64,000 nt of DNA, taken from the NCBI GenBank assembly GCA_031546825.1, contig JAVBJU010000010.1, positions 62,001 to 126,000 on the forward strand. Direction: 5' to 3'. Position 1 is the first letter of the stretch; each line of letters begins with the position of its first letter. Of this stretch, positions 27,755 through 35,757 are shown piece after piece. Position numbers and translations under genes: made by a program. Source of the DNA: Hohaiivirga sp031546825. Lineage in GTDB: Bacteria > Pseudomonadota > Alphaproteobacteria > Rhizobiales > Beijerinckiaceae. Below the pieces are notes generated by a model. It did no database searches. It saw only the letters and a program-made list of their open reading frames with translations, and had not been told where the DNA came from.

Positions 27755-30244
27755 ATGGCTCGTCCGCTTACCCCAAGTTCTGTTTCCCGCCGTTCCTTTT
27801 TAGAAGGCACCGCCGCTCTCGGCGTCGCTTCCATATTCGGTTCTTCCATTCTTGCCACTGGCGCCAAGGCGCAGACCGCTGCCGCCAATGCAAACGTCTT
27901 GAGTGCGTCGCACTGGGGCTTGTTTCGCGCCAAGGTTGAAGGCGGTATTTTCAAGGAAATAAAGCCATTTGAGGGCGATAAGCGCCCATCTAAAATTTTG
28001 CCGGGCGTGCTCGACGCGGTCTATTCCCCCACGCGCATCAAATATCCCATGGTTCGCGCTGGCTATCTCAAAGATGGCCCCAAGAGCGACCGTTCCAAAC
28101 GGGGCGCGGATGAATATGTGCGCGTGACCTGGGAGAAGGCCCTCGACCTCATCGCCGATGAGATGAAGCGGGTTGCCACGGAATACGGGCCGTCATCAAT
28201 ATTCGTCGGCTCCTACGGCTGGCATTCGCCGGGCAAGTTGCATAATTCCGTCACCTGTTTGCAGCGCATGGCCAGCTTCCTCGGTGAGTGCACCATGCAC
28301 ACCGGCACCTATTCCTCCGGTGCCACGCGCATCATCCTGCCGCATGTGACCGGGCGCATGGAGCACCTCCAGCCGCAAACCTCGTGGCCGGTGCTGATCG
28401 CCAACACCGAGATTGCAGTGATGTGGGGCGCGGATCTCCTCGTCACCAACGACATCTGCGACAACCTCACCACGCACGAATGCTACGAGTGGTTCGAGGC
28501 CTTCAAGAAGAAGGGCACCAAGGTCATTTGCATCGACCCGGTGCGGACGGCGAGCGCGAAATACTTTAACGCGGAATGGATTGCTCCCCGGCCGAATACC
28601 GACGTGGCGCTTATGCTCGGCATCGCCCACACGCTCATGGCCGAAAAGCTGCATGATGCCAAATTCCTGGAAACCTACACCACCGGGTTTGACCAGTTTG
28701 CGGCCTACCTGAAGGGCGAAAAGGACCAGACGCCGAAAACCGCCGAATGGGCGGCCAAGATCGCCGGCCTCGACGCGGCCCTGATCAAGCGCCTGGCACA
28801 TGATTTCGCCAAGAACCGCACCATGCTGATGGGCGGCCTGTCGCTCCAGCGCGGGCACCATGGCGAGCAAACCCATTGGATGATGATCACCCTGGCCTCG
28901 ATGCTCGGCCAGATTGGCCTGCCCGGCGGCGGCTTTGGCATGTCATACCACGTCGATGACGGCGGTGTGCCGGCAACCAATGGCCCGGCCTTGCCTGGCC
29001 TGTCATCGAAACCGGCCACTCCCGGACAGCCGTTGGCGGTGGAAAAGACCAAGGCAGGCCAGACGCCGCCCTCGAAAGCCATCCCCTGCGCCCGGATCGT
29101 GGACATGCTGGAAAACCCCGGCAAAACCATCGACTTCAACGGCCAGAAGGTGGTGTATCCGGATGTTCGGCTGGTCTACTGGGCCGGTGGCAACCCGTTC
29201 ATGCATCACCAGGATCGCAACCGGATGCTGAAGGCCTATCAGAAAATCGAAACCTTCATCGTCAATGAGTGCCAGTGGACGGCATCTGCGCGCCATGCCG
29301 ATATCGTTCTGCCGGCCACAACCACCTGTGAGCGGGACGATATCGTCGATCACGGCTATTACACCAACAGCGGCATCATCCCGATGAAGAAGATCGTCGA
29401 GCCGTTATATGAGGCCCGCGACGATTACGAAATCTTCCGCGAGCTGTCCAAGCGGCTGGGTCGGGAGAAGGAATACACCGAAGGCAAGAGCCAGATGGAC
29501 TGGATCAAGAGCTTCTATGATCAGGCCGCGAAACAGGCCGCCGCCAAAAAGCTCCCCATGCCGTCCTTCGATGAGTTCTGGAACAAGAACGAACCGGTGT
29601 TCTTCCCGATCACGCAAGAAGGGCGCGATTTCATCGCCAATAAGGAGTTCCGGGACGATCCGCTCCTGTCGGCGCTGCCAACCCCCTCGGGCAAAATCGA
29701 GATATTCTCGAAGAACATCGACAAGATGGGCTACGACGATTGCAAGGGCCACCCAACCTGGATGGAACCTGCGGAATGGCTTGGTGGCAAGACAGTGGAC
29801 AAATATCCGCTGCATGTGATCTCAAGCCATTCGTCCATGCGCCTGCATTCCCAGCTTTGCGGCACCGTGCTGCGCAAGCAATACGCGGTGGCCGAGCGCG
29901 AACCCTGCCTCATCAACCCCAAGGACGCCGCCGCCCGTGGCATCAAGGCGGGCGATGTGGTGCGCGTGTTCAATGGTCGCGGCCAAATGCTGGCCGGGGC
30001 TGTCCTGACAGATGATATCCGCGAAGGCGTGGTGCGCGTTTGTGAAGGGGGCTGGTATGACCCGGCAGAGCCGGGCAAGGCAGGAACGCTTTGCAAATAC
30101 GGCGACGTCAACGTCCTGACCCTCGACATAGGCACCTCGAAACTCGCACAATCAAACATCGCGCACACGGTCACCGCGCAAATGGAGAAATATACTGGCC
30201 CAGCCCATGCCGTGACGGTGTTTACGACCCCGAAAAACGGGTGA
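27755..30244 (+). CDS. torA: Periplasmic TMAO/DMSO reductase, molybdopterin-dependent
   Basis: This is a terminal reductase of the DMSO-reductase family (TorA/DorA branch) that reduces trimethylamine N-oxide or DMSO in anaerobic respiration. The 829-residue protein has a twin-arginine signal SRRSFLEG at the N-terminus and no N-terminal iron-sulfur Cys motif. The molybdenum ligand Ser lies in TYSSGATRIILPHV, as in TorA. ATG 27755 has GAGGT before it and places the Tat motif correctly; an earlier frame start would add 30 residues. No cytochrome torC or chaperone torD is adjacent, so electron delivery may come from napC or a distant gene. TMAO versus DMSO cannot be decided here. Confidence 0.85.
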   Translation: MARPLTPSSVSRRSFLEGTAALGVASIFGSSILATGAKAQTAAANANVLSASHWGLFRAKVEGGIFKEIKPFEGDKRPSKILPGVLDAVYSPTRIKYPMVRAGYLKDGPKSDRSKRGADEYVRVTWEKALDLIADEMKRVATEYGPSSIFVGSYGWHSPGKLHNSVTCLQRMASFLGECTMHTGTYSSGATRIILPHVTGRMEHLQPQTSWPVLIANTEIAVMWGADLLVTNDICDNLTTHECYEWFEAFKKKGTKVICIDPVRTASAKYFNAEWIAPRPNTDVALMLGIAHTLMAEKLHDAKFLETYTTGFDQFAAYLKGEKDQTPKTAEWAAKIAGLDAALIKRLAHDFAKNRTMLMGGLSLQRGHHGEQTHWMMITLASMLGQIGLPGGGFGMSYHVDDGGVPATNGPALPGLSSKPATPGQPLAVEKTKAGQTPPSKAIPCARIVDMLENPGKTIDFNGQKVVYPDVRLVYWAGGNPFMHHQDRNRMLKAYQKIETFIVNECQWTASARHADIVLPATTTCERDDIVDHGYYTNSGIIPMKKIVEPLYEARDDYEIFRELSKRLGREKEYTEGKSQMDWIKSFYDQAAKQAAAKKLPMPSFDEFWNKNEPVFFPITQEGRDFIANKEFRDDPLLSALPTPSGKIEIFSKNIDKMGYDDCKGHPTWMEPAEWLGGKTVDKYPLHVISSHSSMRLHSQLCGTVLRKQYAVAEREPCLINPKDAAARGIKAGDVVRVFNGRGQMLAGAVLTDDIREGVVRVCEGGWYDPAEPGKAGTLCKYGDVNVLTLDIGTSKLAQSNIAHTVTAQMEKYTGPAHAVTVFTTPKNG

Positions 30245-30300
30245 TTTTGAGGGTTTTCGCAATGGCTTGAGTGCCAGAGCGGGAGCATAAGAAGAATGGT

Positions 30301-30324
30301 GGCGGGCTCAGTGATGGGCCCGCC
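30301..30324 (+). terminator. Hairpin after the TMAO reductase gene
   Basis: GGCGGGC (30301-30307) pairs with GCCCGCC (30318-30324), followed by GCTTTGTT. The T-run is weak, so termination may be partial or Rho-assisted. Confidence 0.45.
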
Positions 30325-30779
30325 GCTTTGTTAGCGTTGACGGCAGATTGTTGGCTTCCACAACATTAGTGCAATTCAAGCGGCTGTAAGCGCAACCTTG
30401 ACAAGCGAGTGCATTTATTACTAGTCCCTGAAGGACCAAGAAAAGGGGAGCTCATGTTGCGGTCCGCATTTTTTTCTACCGCTTTAGCTGTTTCGCTGAC
30501 GTTGGTGAGCGTCTCCGCCAAAAGCGAATGGGTCCAATTGCCCCAACAACCACACATGCCAACATATTTTTTTGATCCAAGAGATATGGTCAATAAAAAT
30601 GGATTCGTTACTTATAAAGTATTAGGATCGTTCAAAGATCTACGCGACAAACCTAAAGAGGTTAGTTATAATTCGGTAATCATGCTATTTTTGGCGGATT
30701 GCAATAAAAAAACAACTAAAGCCAATAACCTCCAGCCGAGCTGGAGGTTTGAAATGTGAACCGCTCGAAGCGGTTTGAG

Positions 30780-31223
30780 TTATGTATTCCTGTTAAACAG
30801 GCTGAGTGCGTCCAGCCGTTTGTCTTCCTTCTCTTGGTTCTGGATGTAAGCGCGAACGGTTCTCTCATCCGCACCTATGGTCGAGACATAATAGCCGCGC
30901 GCCCAGAATTTATGTCCCACAAAATTCTGCTTCTTGTTGGCGATATTCTGCGCAATCCAGATCGAGCTTTTTCCTTTGATAAATCCGATGATTTTTGAAA
31001 CGGCCTCCTTGGGAGGAATTGAGATCAGCATATGAACGTGATCCAGCATCAAGTGCCCCTCCTCAATGCGACAGCCCTTCTGTAGCGCCAGACGGTGAAA
31101 AACATCTCTGAGTTCTCGACGAACAGCCCCAAATAACGCTTTCTTGCGATACTTTGGCGTAAAAACAACGTGATATTTACAGTCCCAAGTACTGTGATTT
31201 AAATGATCCGTGACTTCGGTCAT
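30780..31223 (-). CDS. tnpA: IS200/IS605 family transposase TnpA (HUH, Y1)
   Basis: This is a single-strand transposase of 147 residues, the normal IS200 length. It starts THHLNHS-like (DHLNHSTWDCKYHVVFTPKY), carries the HUH pair in LDHVHMLISIP (His62 and His64), and has the catalytic Tyr126 in ADERTVRAYIQNQ. All residues needed for activity appear present. The ribosome-binding site CAGGAGATC, 4 bases before the ATG on the minus strand, can be masked by an upstream GATCTCC. No tnpB accompanies it. Confidence 0.92.
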   Translation of the reverse strand: MTEVTDHLNHSTWDCKYHVVFTPKYRKKALFGAVRRELRDVFHRLALQKGCRIEEGHLMLDHVHMLISIPPKEAVSKIIGFIKGKSSIWIAQNIANKKQNFVGHKFWARGYYVSTIGADERTVRAYIQNQEKEDKRLDALSLFNRNT

Positions 31224-31226
31224 GGG

Positions 31227-31275
31227 GATCTCCTGAAATTAGGCTTCGAGCGGTCGCAGCCATTTTCGGGAGATC
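31227..31275 (-). promoter_or_regulatory. Hairpin that can mask the tnpA ribosome-binding site
   Basis: In the tnpA leader, GATCTCC (31269-31275) is complementary to GGAGATC (31227-31233), which contains the Shine-Dalgarno sequence. Translational masking of this kind is known for IS200; here it is inferred from complementarity only. Confidence 0.5.
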
Positions 31276-31671
31276 TCTCTTATATGTAAAACATCAGGGG
31301 TCCTCCGGCAGAGCCGGAGGTTTAGCATTCGGGATAATTATAAACCAAGATTACTATCTACATGAGTTAATGGCTTCAGGGAAACCTGATTTTTCTATAA
31401 AATATCAAGATGCAGATGAGCAAGTGGCGTCACCAAATGCTCCGCTTGGGGCTGTCGTTTTGGCGGCGTGCAAATAAAGGCTGTAACGGCACGACATTTA
31501 TGTTTATTGTTATGTATATTCTTACATTTATTTTATCGCAATAAAATAACAGGTATATAAGTAAGGTGACATCATAGTTAAATAAATTCTACTATGGTGA
31601 AAATTTACTAAATTATCCTGAGAATGCTGTTAGCCAAAGCCTTGGTTTATGGTGTAACGATCTGAAAGAGC

Positions 31672-32124
31672 ATGATAAAACTTGAATCATGCCTCATGGG
31701 ACTGCTTACCGATCTGATCATTGCCTTGCCGGAGACAACCCCGGCAATCGTTCAGGAATACCCAGAGCATCGTAAGTGGCCGGTATTGGAAATGAAGGGC
31801 GTCGATAACGCAGCCCTTGCGGCTTTGGCCTCGGCATGGGGTGACGCAAAGCTGGCGGACATACTGGAAACCAGCAAAATTTTGGCGACTCGTGGCGACA
31901 ACGGACCCTGGATTTTAGTTGTCCCTGACAGTTTTCGCGACCGTCTTGCTGCCGTGAAAACTGAAAATATCCCCAAATTGGCCGAAGTTTGGATCAATCA
32001 AGGCGATATGAAATATGGCGGGAGGAATTCAGCCGACGCCGAAATGCTGCTCCTCTCGCTTCGAGACTTTGCATTGACCGCAATTGAAATGCGCAAGCCG
32101 CTATTGCTCTGGATGTCACTCTGA
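31672..32124 (+). CDS. Hypothetical protein (150 residues)
   Basis: I do not recognise this protein. It is cytoplasmic by appearance, with no signal peptide or membrane segment, and mixed alpha/beta (PAIVQEYPEHRKWPVLEMKG, GPWILVVPDSFRDRLAAVK). The start is uncertain: ATG 31672 has only a weak AAAGAG, while ATG 31696 (MGLLTDLIIALPE) looks like a natural N-terminus. It stands alone between the disrupted gene and two convergent phosphoesterase genes, with about 195 AT-rich bases before it. Confidence 0.6.
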   Translation: MIKLESCLMGLLTDLIIALPETTPAIVQEYPEHRKWPVLEMKGVDNAALAALASAWGDAKLADILETSKILATRGDNGPWILVVPDSFRDRLAAVKTENIPKLAEVWINQGDMKYGGRNSADAEMLLLSLRDFALTAIEMRKPLLLWMSL

Positions 32125-32285
32125 CCAATCTAGCGCCCGTTCTCGCTGAGCATCGGGCCAGTTTCGAATTGCGGAATTGCGTTGGATTAAGGAGATTTCG
32201 GTGACAGGTGGGGTGATTGCGTAAGCTCCCCCATCAATTTACAGTCTCCGTCCTGCGGGCCGATACACCGATACGAGCCTGCGTT

Positions 32286-33041
32286 TCACCCAACTTCAAT
32301 CACCCGTTCTTCTCGAAACCCTGCTGCCATGAAATGCGGCCCTGCCGTATTGGCCACTATCCGGGTGCCATTTTGGCGTTCAAAATCAACGCAGTGATGA
32401 GTGTGCCCGTGAATCCACAACGCTGCCCGGCCACTATCGGTCAAGTGTGAAAGATCAGAAGCACAATTGCCCGCCCGCCATGTGCCCCGCATGCCTTTCG
32501 GCAGACAATCGGGGTGCGGGGCGTGGTGTGTGACGACGACGTTGGGCGCTTCTCCCGGCTCGGCGAGCAAGGCTTCCAGTGTGGTCCGCGCTTTGCGATG
32601 CAATCTTGCACTGTCGCCTATCGTAATCAGATGCGAGCCGCCATCATGTTCTATATCGATCTGTTCGCCGGTTTCTGCGTGAGGGGCGGGCGCTCCGGCG
32701 AGGGCATAATCCGACCATAACGTGCCACCGATAAACCGGCACCCGGCAAGCGTCGTGGCGCTATCGTTGAGGAACGTGATGCCGAATTTTGGAGCGAGGG
32801 CTGTGGCAAGCGCGATATTCTCGTTCAGCACGCCATTCCAGTGCTCATGATTGCCCATGACAAACACAACCGGCTTCTTGCCTGCCAGTCTGCGCAAGAT
32901 CTGAAACGCGCCGGTGCAATCTCCCTCCAGAATATCGCCAGCGGCAACGAGCACGTCAAACTCAGGGCTGCGGGGCTGATACATTTCCGGGTAGGGCGCT
33001 GTTTCCAGATGCAAATCAGACATGATCCAGAGTTTGGGCAT
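32286..33041 (-). CDS. Calcineurin-like metallophosphoesterase
   Basis: This 251-residue cytoplasmic metallophosphoesterase has all five metal-ligand blocks: SDLHLE, AAGDILEGD, MGNHEHW, VTHHAPH and IHGHTHH. The substrate is unknown; relatives hydrolyse phosphodiesters such as cyclic nucleotides. AAGGAA precedes the ATG on the minus strand. It is a paralogue of the next gene upstream (33102-33884), 60 bases away, in the same orientation. The two are probably a tandem duplication in one transcript. Confidence 0.88.
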   Translation of the reverse strand: MPKLWIMSDLHLETAPYPEMYQPRSPEFDVLVAAGDILEGDCTGAFQILRRLAGKKPVVFVMGNHEHWNGVLNENIALATALAPKFGITFLNDSATTLAGCRFIGGTLWSDYALAGAPAPHAETGEQIDIEHDGGSHLITIGDSARLHRKARTTLEALLAEPGEAPNVVVTHHAPHPDCLPKGMRGTWRAGNCASDLSHLTDSGRAALWIHGHTHHCVDFERQNGTRIVANTAGPHFMAAGFREERVIEVG

Positions 33042-33101
33042 GGCGGTTCCTTAAACGTGTTCTCCTACCCTATGGTGTGAGAAATGACTTTTCCGGTGCA
33101 A

Positions 33102-33884
33102 TCACACATCGACCACCAGCGCCTCATCAAATTTCGCGTTCTCTCCTGGGTAGCCATGCGGATTGCAGAGAATGCGGGTTTTGCCAACCCGATAGTCGAA
33201 ACAATCATGGACGTGACCGTGTATCCAGAGGTCCGGCGCGCCTGCTGTCATGACAGGGGTCCGGTCGGACACAAAGGCCGCTGTCAGCGGATCACCCTTA
33301 AACCTCGGATGGATTGAGCCAGGATGTGGCGCATGGTGCGTGACAACGACAGTCGGCCCATCGAAGGGTTGCGCAAGCGCTGCTTTGATATGGGCAACGC
33401 TTTCTTTGTGCCGCTCCGCGGCGTGATGGGGGGAGAAACGCACGGCTGCGGGTGAACCGTTCTTCGAGCCATCGGCCGCGATGTAGTCAAAATCATTTAA
33501 AAAACGCTGCGCAGCATCAATATTATCGAGATAGCAATGCTCCCCGCCCAAGAGAAAGTCGGTCCATAGAGTTGCGCCTATGAACCGGATACCATCGATA
33601 ACGGTTTCTGCATTTTCCAGAAATCGGACGTTTTGCGTTGCCTCAGAACTTGTCGCGGCACAGCGATATTCGTGCTGAAGATGGCGATGATAAAATTCAT
33701 GGTTGCCAGCGAGCAGGATCACCGGCTGGTCTGTCAATTCCTTCGCATAGCTGACCGCATTCTCGCACCCCACATGGATATCACCGGCAAGCACGAGGAT
33801 GTCATGATCCGGAATGTGCGCAGGCCGCCACGGCTCTTGCATGAATTCCAGATGCAAATCAGATATGATCCAGAGTTTTGCCAC
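33102..33884 (-). CDS. Calcineurin-like metallophosphoesterase, tandem paralogue
   Basis: This 260-residue paralogue of the downstream gene shares the opening KLWI.SDLHLE and the motifs LAGDIHVG, AGNHEFY, VTHHAPHPGS and IHGHVHDC. It starts with GTG at 33884, with AAAGGAAC as ribosome-binding site. The two copies differ most in their middle: this one has an insert around FLLGGEHCYLDNIDAAQRF. Ligand residues are intact in both, so both should be active. The substrate is unknown. Confidence 0.88.
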   Translation of the reverse strand: MAKLWIISDLHLEFMQEPWRPAHIPDHDILVLAGDIHVGCENAVSYAKELTDQPVILLAGNHEFYHRHLQHEYRCAATSSEATQNVRFLENAETVIDGIRFIGATLWTDFLLGGEHCYLDNIDAAQRFLNDFDYIAADGSKNGSPAAVRFSPHHAAERHKESVAHIKAALAQPFDGPTVVVTHHAPHPGSIHPRFKGDPLTAAFVSDRTPVMTAGAPDLWIHGHVHDCFDYRVGKTRILCNPHGYPGENAKFDEALVVDV

Positions 33885-34050
33885 AGGCGAGTTCCTTTGA
33901 AAAATCTTACTCTATGGCCGGAGAAGCGATAGGTGTTGTGATCGCGTGGGGCGAAATCATTTCCACTGCGGTGAAATGTGCATAGAACTTGGCAAAATAC
34001 GCATTCTGGCTCCTGAAATTTACTATTTTCCCATGCTTCAGAGCTTGCGA

Positions 34051-34464
34051 TTATTCGGCTCTAGGAACCCGTTTAGCCTTGCGCTCCTTCGAGGTTTGGA
34101 CAAACGACTGCAATACCTTGCTATGAAATGCGGTGCTGAACCGTCCAATCCTTGCATTGGGATCAAAATAAAACGACGTTTCAAGAATGTCGTGATTGTA
34201 CTCGTCCAGCATGACCCATAGCGGCATGTTATCCAAACCTGCTCGCCGCCGCTCAATCTGTGGAACTTCCATTGCCACACGGTTTGGGGGAGGTTGCGAG
34301 GATGTTACAGGCAGAATAAACAGATTTGTCTTGCCGCCGCTATCGACCAACGCGGCCACCACAGAAATCGGGCGCGCTTTCCGCCCTTCGGTTTCACCGC
34401 CTTCACTTTGCCAGCGCCAAAGATAATCATAGCGCCATACATCGCCAGCAACTGGCTTACTCAT
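34051..34464 (-). CDS. Putative PemK/MazF-like toxin
   Basis: This 137-residue protein is the second gene of a two-gene cassette with a Phd/YefM-type antitoxin, overlapping it by 8 bases (ATG inside GGATGAGTAA). The N-terminal part has the PemK/MazF layout: AGDVWRYDYLW, then GRKARPISVVAALV and NLFILPVTSSQP, which resembles the SH3-like barrel strands with the RP-x-VV signature. The C-terminal half is less familiar. Toxicity through RNA cleavage is an inference from this pattern and from the gene pair. Confidence 0.55.
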   Translation of the reverse strand: MSKPVAGDVWRYDYLWRWQSEGGETEGRKARPISVVAALVDSGGKTNLFILPVTSSQPPPNRVAMEVPQIERRRAGLDNMPLWVMLDEYNHDILETSFYFDPNARIGRFSTAFHSKVLQSFVQTSKERKAKRVPRAE

Positions 34465-34705
34465 CCTGTTTGCCCCCGATGTCTTCGGCTAAGGCTCTCT
34501 CCAGCATGGCCAAATGTTCATCCGGCATCTCCTCTGCGGCAAAGGCACGGCGCGGATCCGGAGCCATTCTTGCCTCATAGGCTTCGACGCTCATCAGAAC
34601 GTATCGAGCCTTTTGGTGCCTGGTGATAGAAACAGGCTCTTGGCTCGCCGCAGCCAGAACATCGCCCAGCTTCTGTTTCAAATCAGATGAGGGATACGAT
34701 CGCAT
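34457..34705 (-). CDS. Phd/YefM-family antitoxin
   Basis: This 82-residue protein has the N-terminal DNA-binding pattern of Phd/YefM antitoxins (SSDLKQKLGDVLAAASQEPVS and then ITRHQKARYVLMSVEAYEA) and an acidic, Ala-rich C-terminal tail (LERALAEDIGGKQDE) expected to neutralise the toxin. AGGAGGAG sits in front of the ATG on the minus strand. An inverted repeat just upstream (34721-34746) is the likely operator. It is the first gene of the pair, as is usual. Confidence 0.8.
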   Translation of the reverse strand: MRSYPSSDLKQKLGDVLAAASQEPVSITRHQKARYVLMSVEAYEARMAPDPRRAFAAEEMPDEHLAMLERALAEDIGGKQDE

Positions 34706-34720
34706 GCAAAAACTCCTCCT

Positions 34721-34746
34721 TTGTCTAAAATAGACAAAATAGACAA
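34721..34746. promoter_or_regulatory. Probable operator of the toxin-antitoxin pair
   Basis: TTGTCTA-AAA-TAGACAA (34721-34737) is a perfect inverted repeat, and a third half-site TAGACAA follows at 34740-34746. It ends 16 bases from the antitoxin start, where autoregulating antitoxins bind. About 290 further bases to the tRNA hold no gene; they include a 16-bp perfect palindrome at 34975-34990. Confidence 0.6.
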
Positions 34747-34974
34747 GATTTGCAACAGCAATAGTGGGCAGCGTTCAATGCCGATTGACAGCTATATCTT
34801 TCAAAGGAGAATTTCTTCGAAATTGGTGCTGATCCTCAGGCCTAACTTTGACTTGGAGCGCGCTTGATTCTCTTCAACCGCAGCCTGCGGGGAGAGTCTA
34901 GGTGTATTGACGAGGTATTTGGGTGGCTCCAAAAGCGGCATTTCGAGGAACAAATTGTCCCAAAAATCCAATTT

Positions 34975-34990
34975 CTTCCTTTAAAGGAAG
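34975..34990. repeat. 16-bp perfect palindrome
   Basis: CTTCCTTTAAAGGAAG is a complete palindrome with no loop, in noncoding DNA about 50 bases from the 3' end of tRNA-Ser. It could be a protein-binding site or a tRNA-proximal remnant. Confidence 0.4.
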
Positions 34991-35037
34991 TAGCCATACC
35001 TGAGTGCTGTGTTTATTTTCTTGATTTTTTAAGGGGT

Positions 35038-35129
35038 TGGCGGAGACGGGGGGATTCGAACCCCCGATACGGTTTAACCCGTATAACGGTTTAGCAAACC
35101 GTCGCCTTCAGCCACTCGGCCACGTCTCC
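35038..35129 (-). tRNA. tRNA-Ser (anticodon GCU)
   Basis: Read on the minus strand, the 92-base gene has acceptor arms GGAGACG/CGTCTCC, a D arm, an anticodon loop TTGCTAA within ACGGT/ACCGT, the long variable arm of serine tRNAs (TACGGGTTAAACCGTA), a T arm GGGGGTTCGAATCCCCC and an encoded CCA. Its 3' end faces the accessory genes at 30.2-35.0 kb. Confidence 0.97.
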
Positions 35130-35289
35130 ATAGCGGCAATCCATAGGAGATTATGCGGGCGGTGGTCAATGGCGATTGCGCGTGAAAGCCACAAAATTAT
35201 TATGCGTTGCGCGCATTCATTGCTGGCGCGCTTTGTCCTCCCCTCAAGAATCGCCTAATTTCATACGCTTCGGGAGAGGAAAAACGCTT

Positions 35290-35736
35290 ATGGAAAACAC
35301 AAATTCGCCACTTGGGATTATCTTGTTGCTGGCCGCCATCTGGGTGGTGATTGTGCCGCTGGGTTTGTGGTTGTTGATGGGCTTCCTGCGCCGCACCGTG
35401 TCGGTTAAGGCTGCGGTTGCTCTGGTTGAAAGCAATCCCGAGGCGATGGCGTTGCTCGGTGCGCCGCTGACGGTTGGGCGCTTTATCTGGGGGCGTATCA
35501 ATGTCAGCCTGATTTCCGTGCTGTCGTTGATTGCACGCCACCGGGCGGGCTCGGGAAGTGCTTCACTGTCGATTCCTTTGCAAGGATCGCGGGGGCAGGC
35601 GCGGCTGAAAGCACGGCTGGAAAAGGTGGATGGCGAATGGCGGCCCTATTATGGGCGGCTGATGATCGGCTCAAAGGAAATGATGCTGGTCGACGAGAGG
35701 GCTCAAGGCGGGTGGTTCAAAAGGATATTTGGTTAG
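35290..35736 (+). CDS. Coa1/Tim21-domain membrane protein
   Basis: The 148-residue product has one N-terminal membrane helix (about 9-30, LGIILLLAAIWVVIVPLGLW) and a soluble domain like the Coa1/Tim21 family (ESNPEAMALLGAPLTVGRF, SASLSIPLQGSRGQARLKAR, VDGEWRPYYG). In mitochondria Coa1 helps assemble cytochrome c oxidase, and alphaproteobacterial homologues may do likewise, though that is inference. ATG 35290 has GGGAGAGG before it. The convergent Crp/Fnr regulator gene follows. Confidence 0.75.
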   Translation: MENTNSPLGIILLLAAIWVVIVPLGLWLLMGFLRRTVSVKAAVALVESNPEAMALLGAPLTVGRFIWGRINVSLISVLSLIARHRAGSGSASLSIPLQGSRGQARLKARLEKVDGEWRPYYGRLMIGSKEMMLVDERAQGGWFKRIFG

Positions 35737-35757
35737 CACGGAAGCCGGCTTTCCGGC

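Larger units (their letters stand above)
30721..31326 (-). mobile_element. IS200/IS605-family element (about 604 bp, tnpA only)
   Basis: The element is bounded by hairpins: 30727-30736 with 30740-30749 (10 bp, loop CGA), and 31302-31309 with 31313-31320 (8 bp, loop AGA). It has no terminal inverted repeats, and only the dinucleotide GC is shared by the two ends, so either 30721-31324 or 30723-31326 is the inserted segment. A third hairpin (30759-30765 with 30769-30775) follows the transposase gene. This matches IS200 elements, which move as single strands and do not duplicate the target. Confidence 0.85.
30454..31477 (+). pseudogene. Small secreted protein gene interrupted by an IS200-type element
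   Basis: The 5' part (30454 to about 30722) encodes a signal peptide (FFSTALAVSLTLVSVSAKS) and a mature region with LADCNKKTTK. The 3' part (about 31325-31477) continues with INQDYYLHELMASGKPDF and ends VVLAACK. Removing 604 bases joins the two in frame to a 139-residue protein with Cys near the middle and end, resembling small surface-adhesin-E-like proteins. GGGGAG precedes the ATG, and a perfect TTGACA lies at 30398-30403. The gene is AT-rich compared with its surroundings. As it stands only a truncated product ending in element sequence (stop at 30757-30759) could be made. Confidence 0.75.

Noticed and set aside
34864..35094. A 76-codon plus-strand frame ending in the tRNA-Ser gene
   Set aside because: Its last third is the reverse of the tRNA, a classic false gene call.
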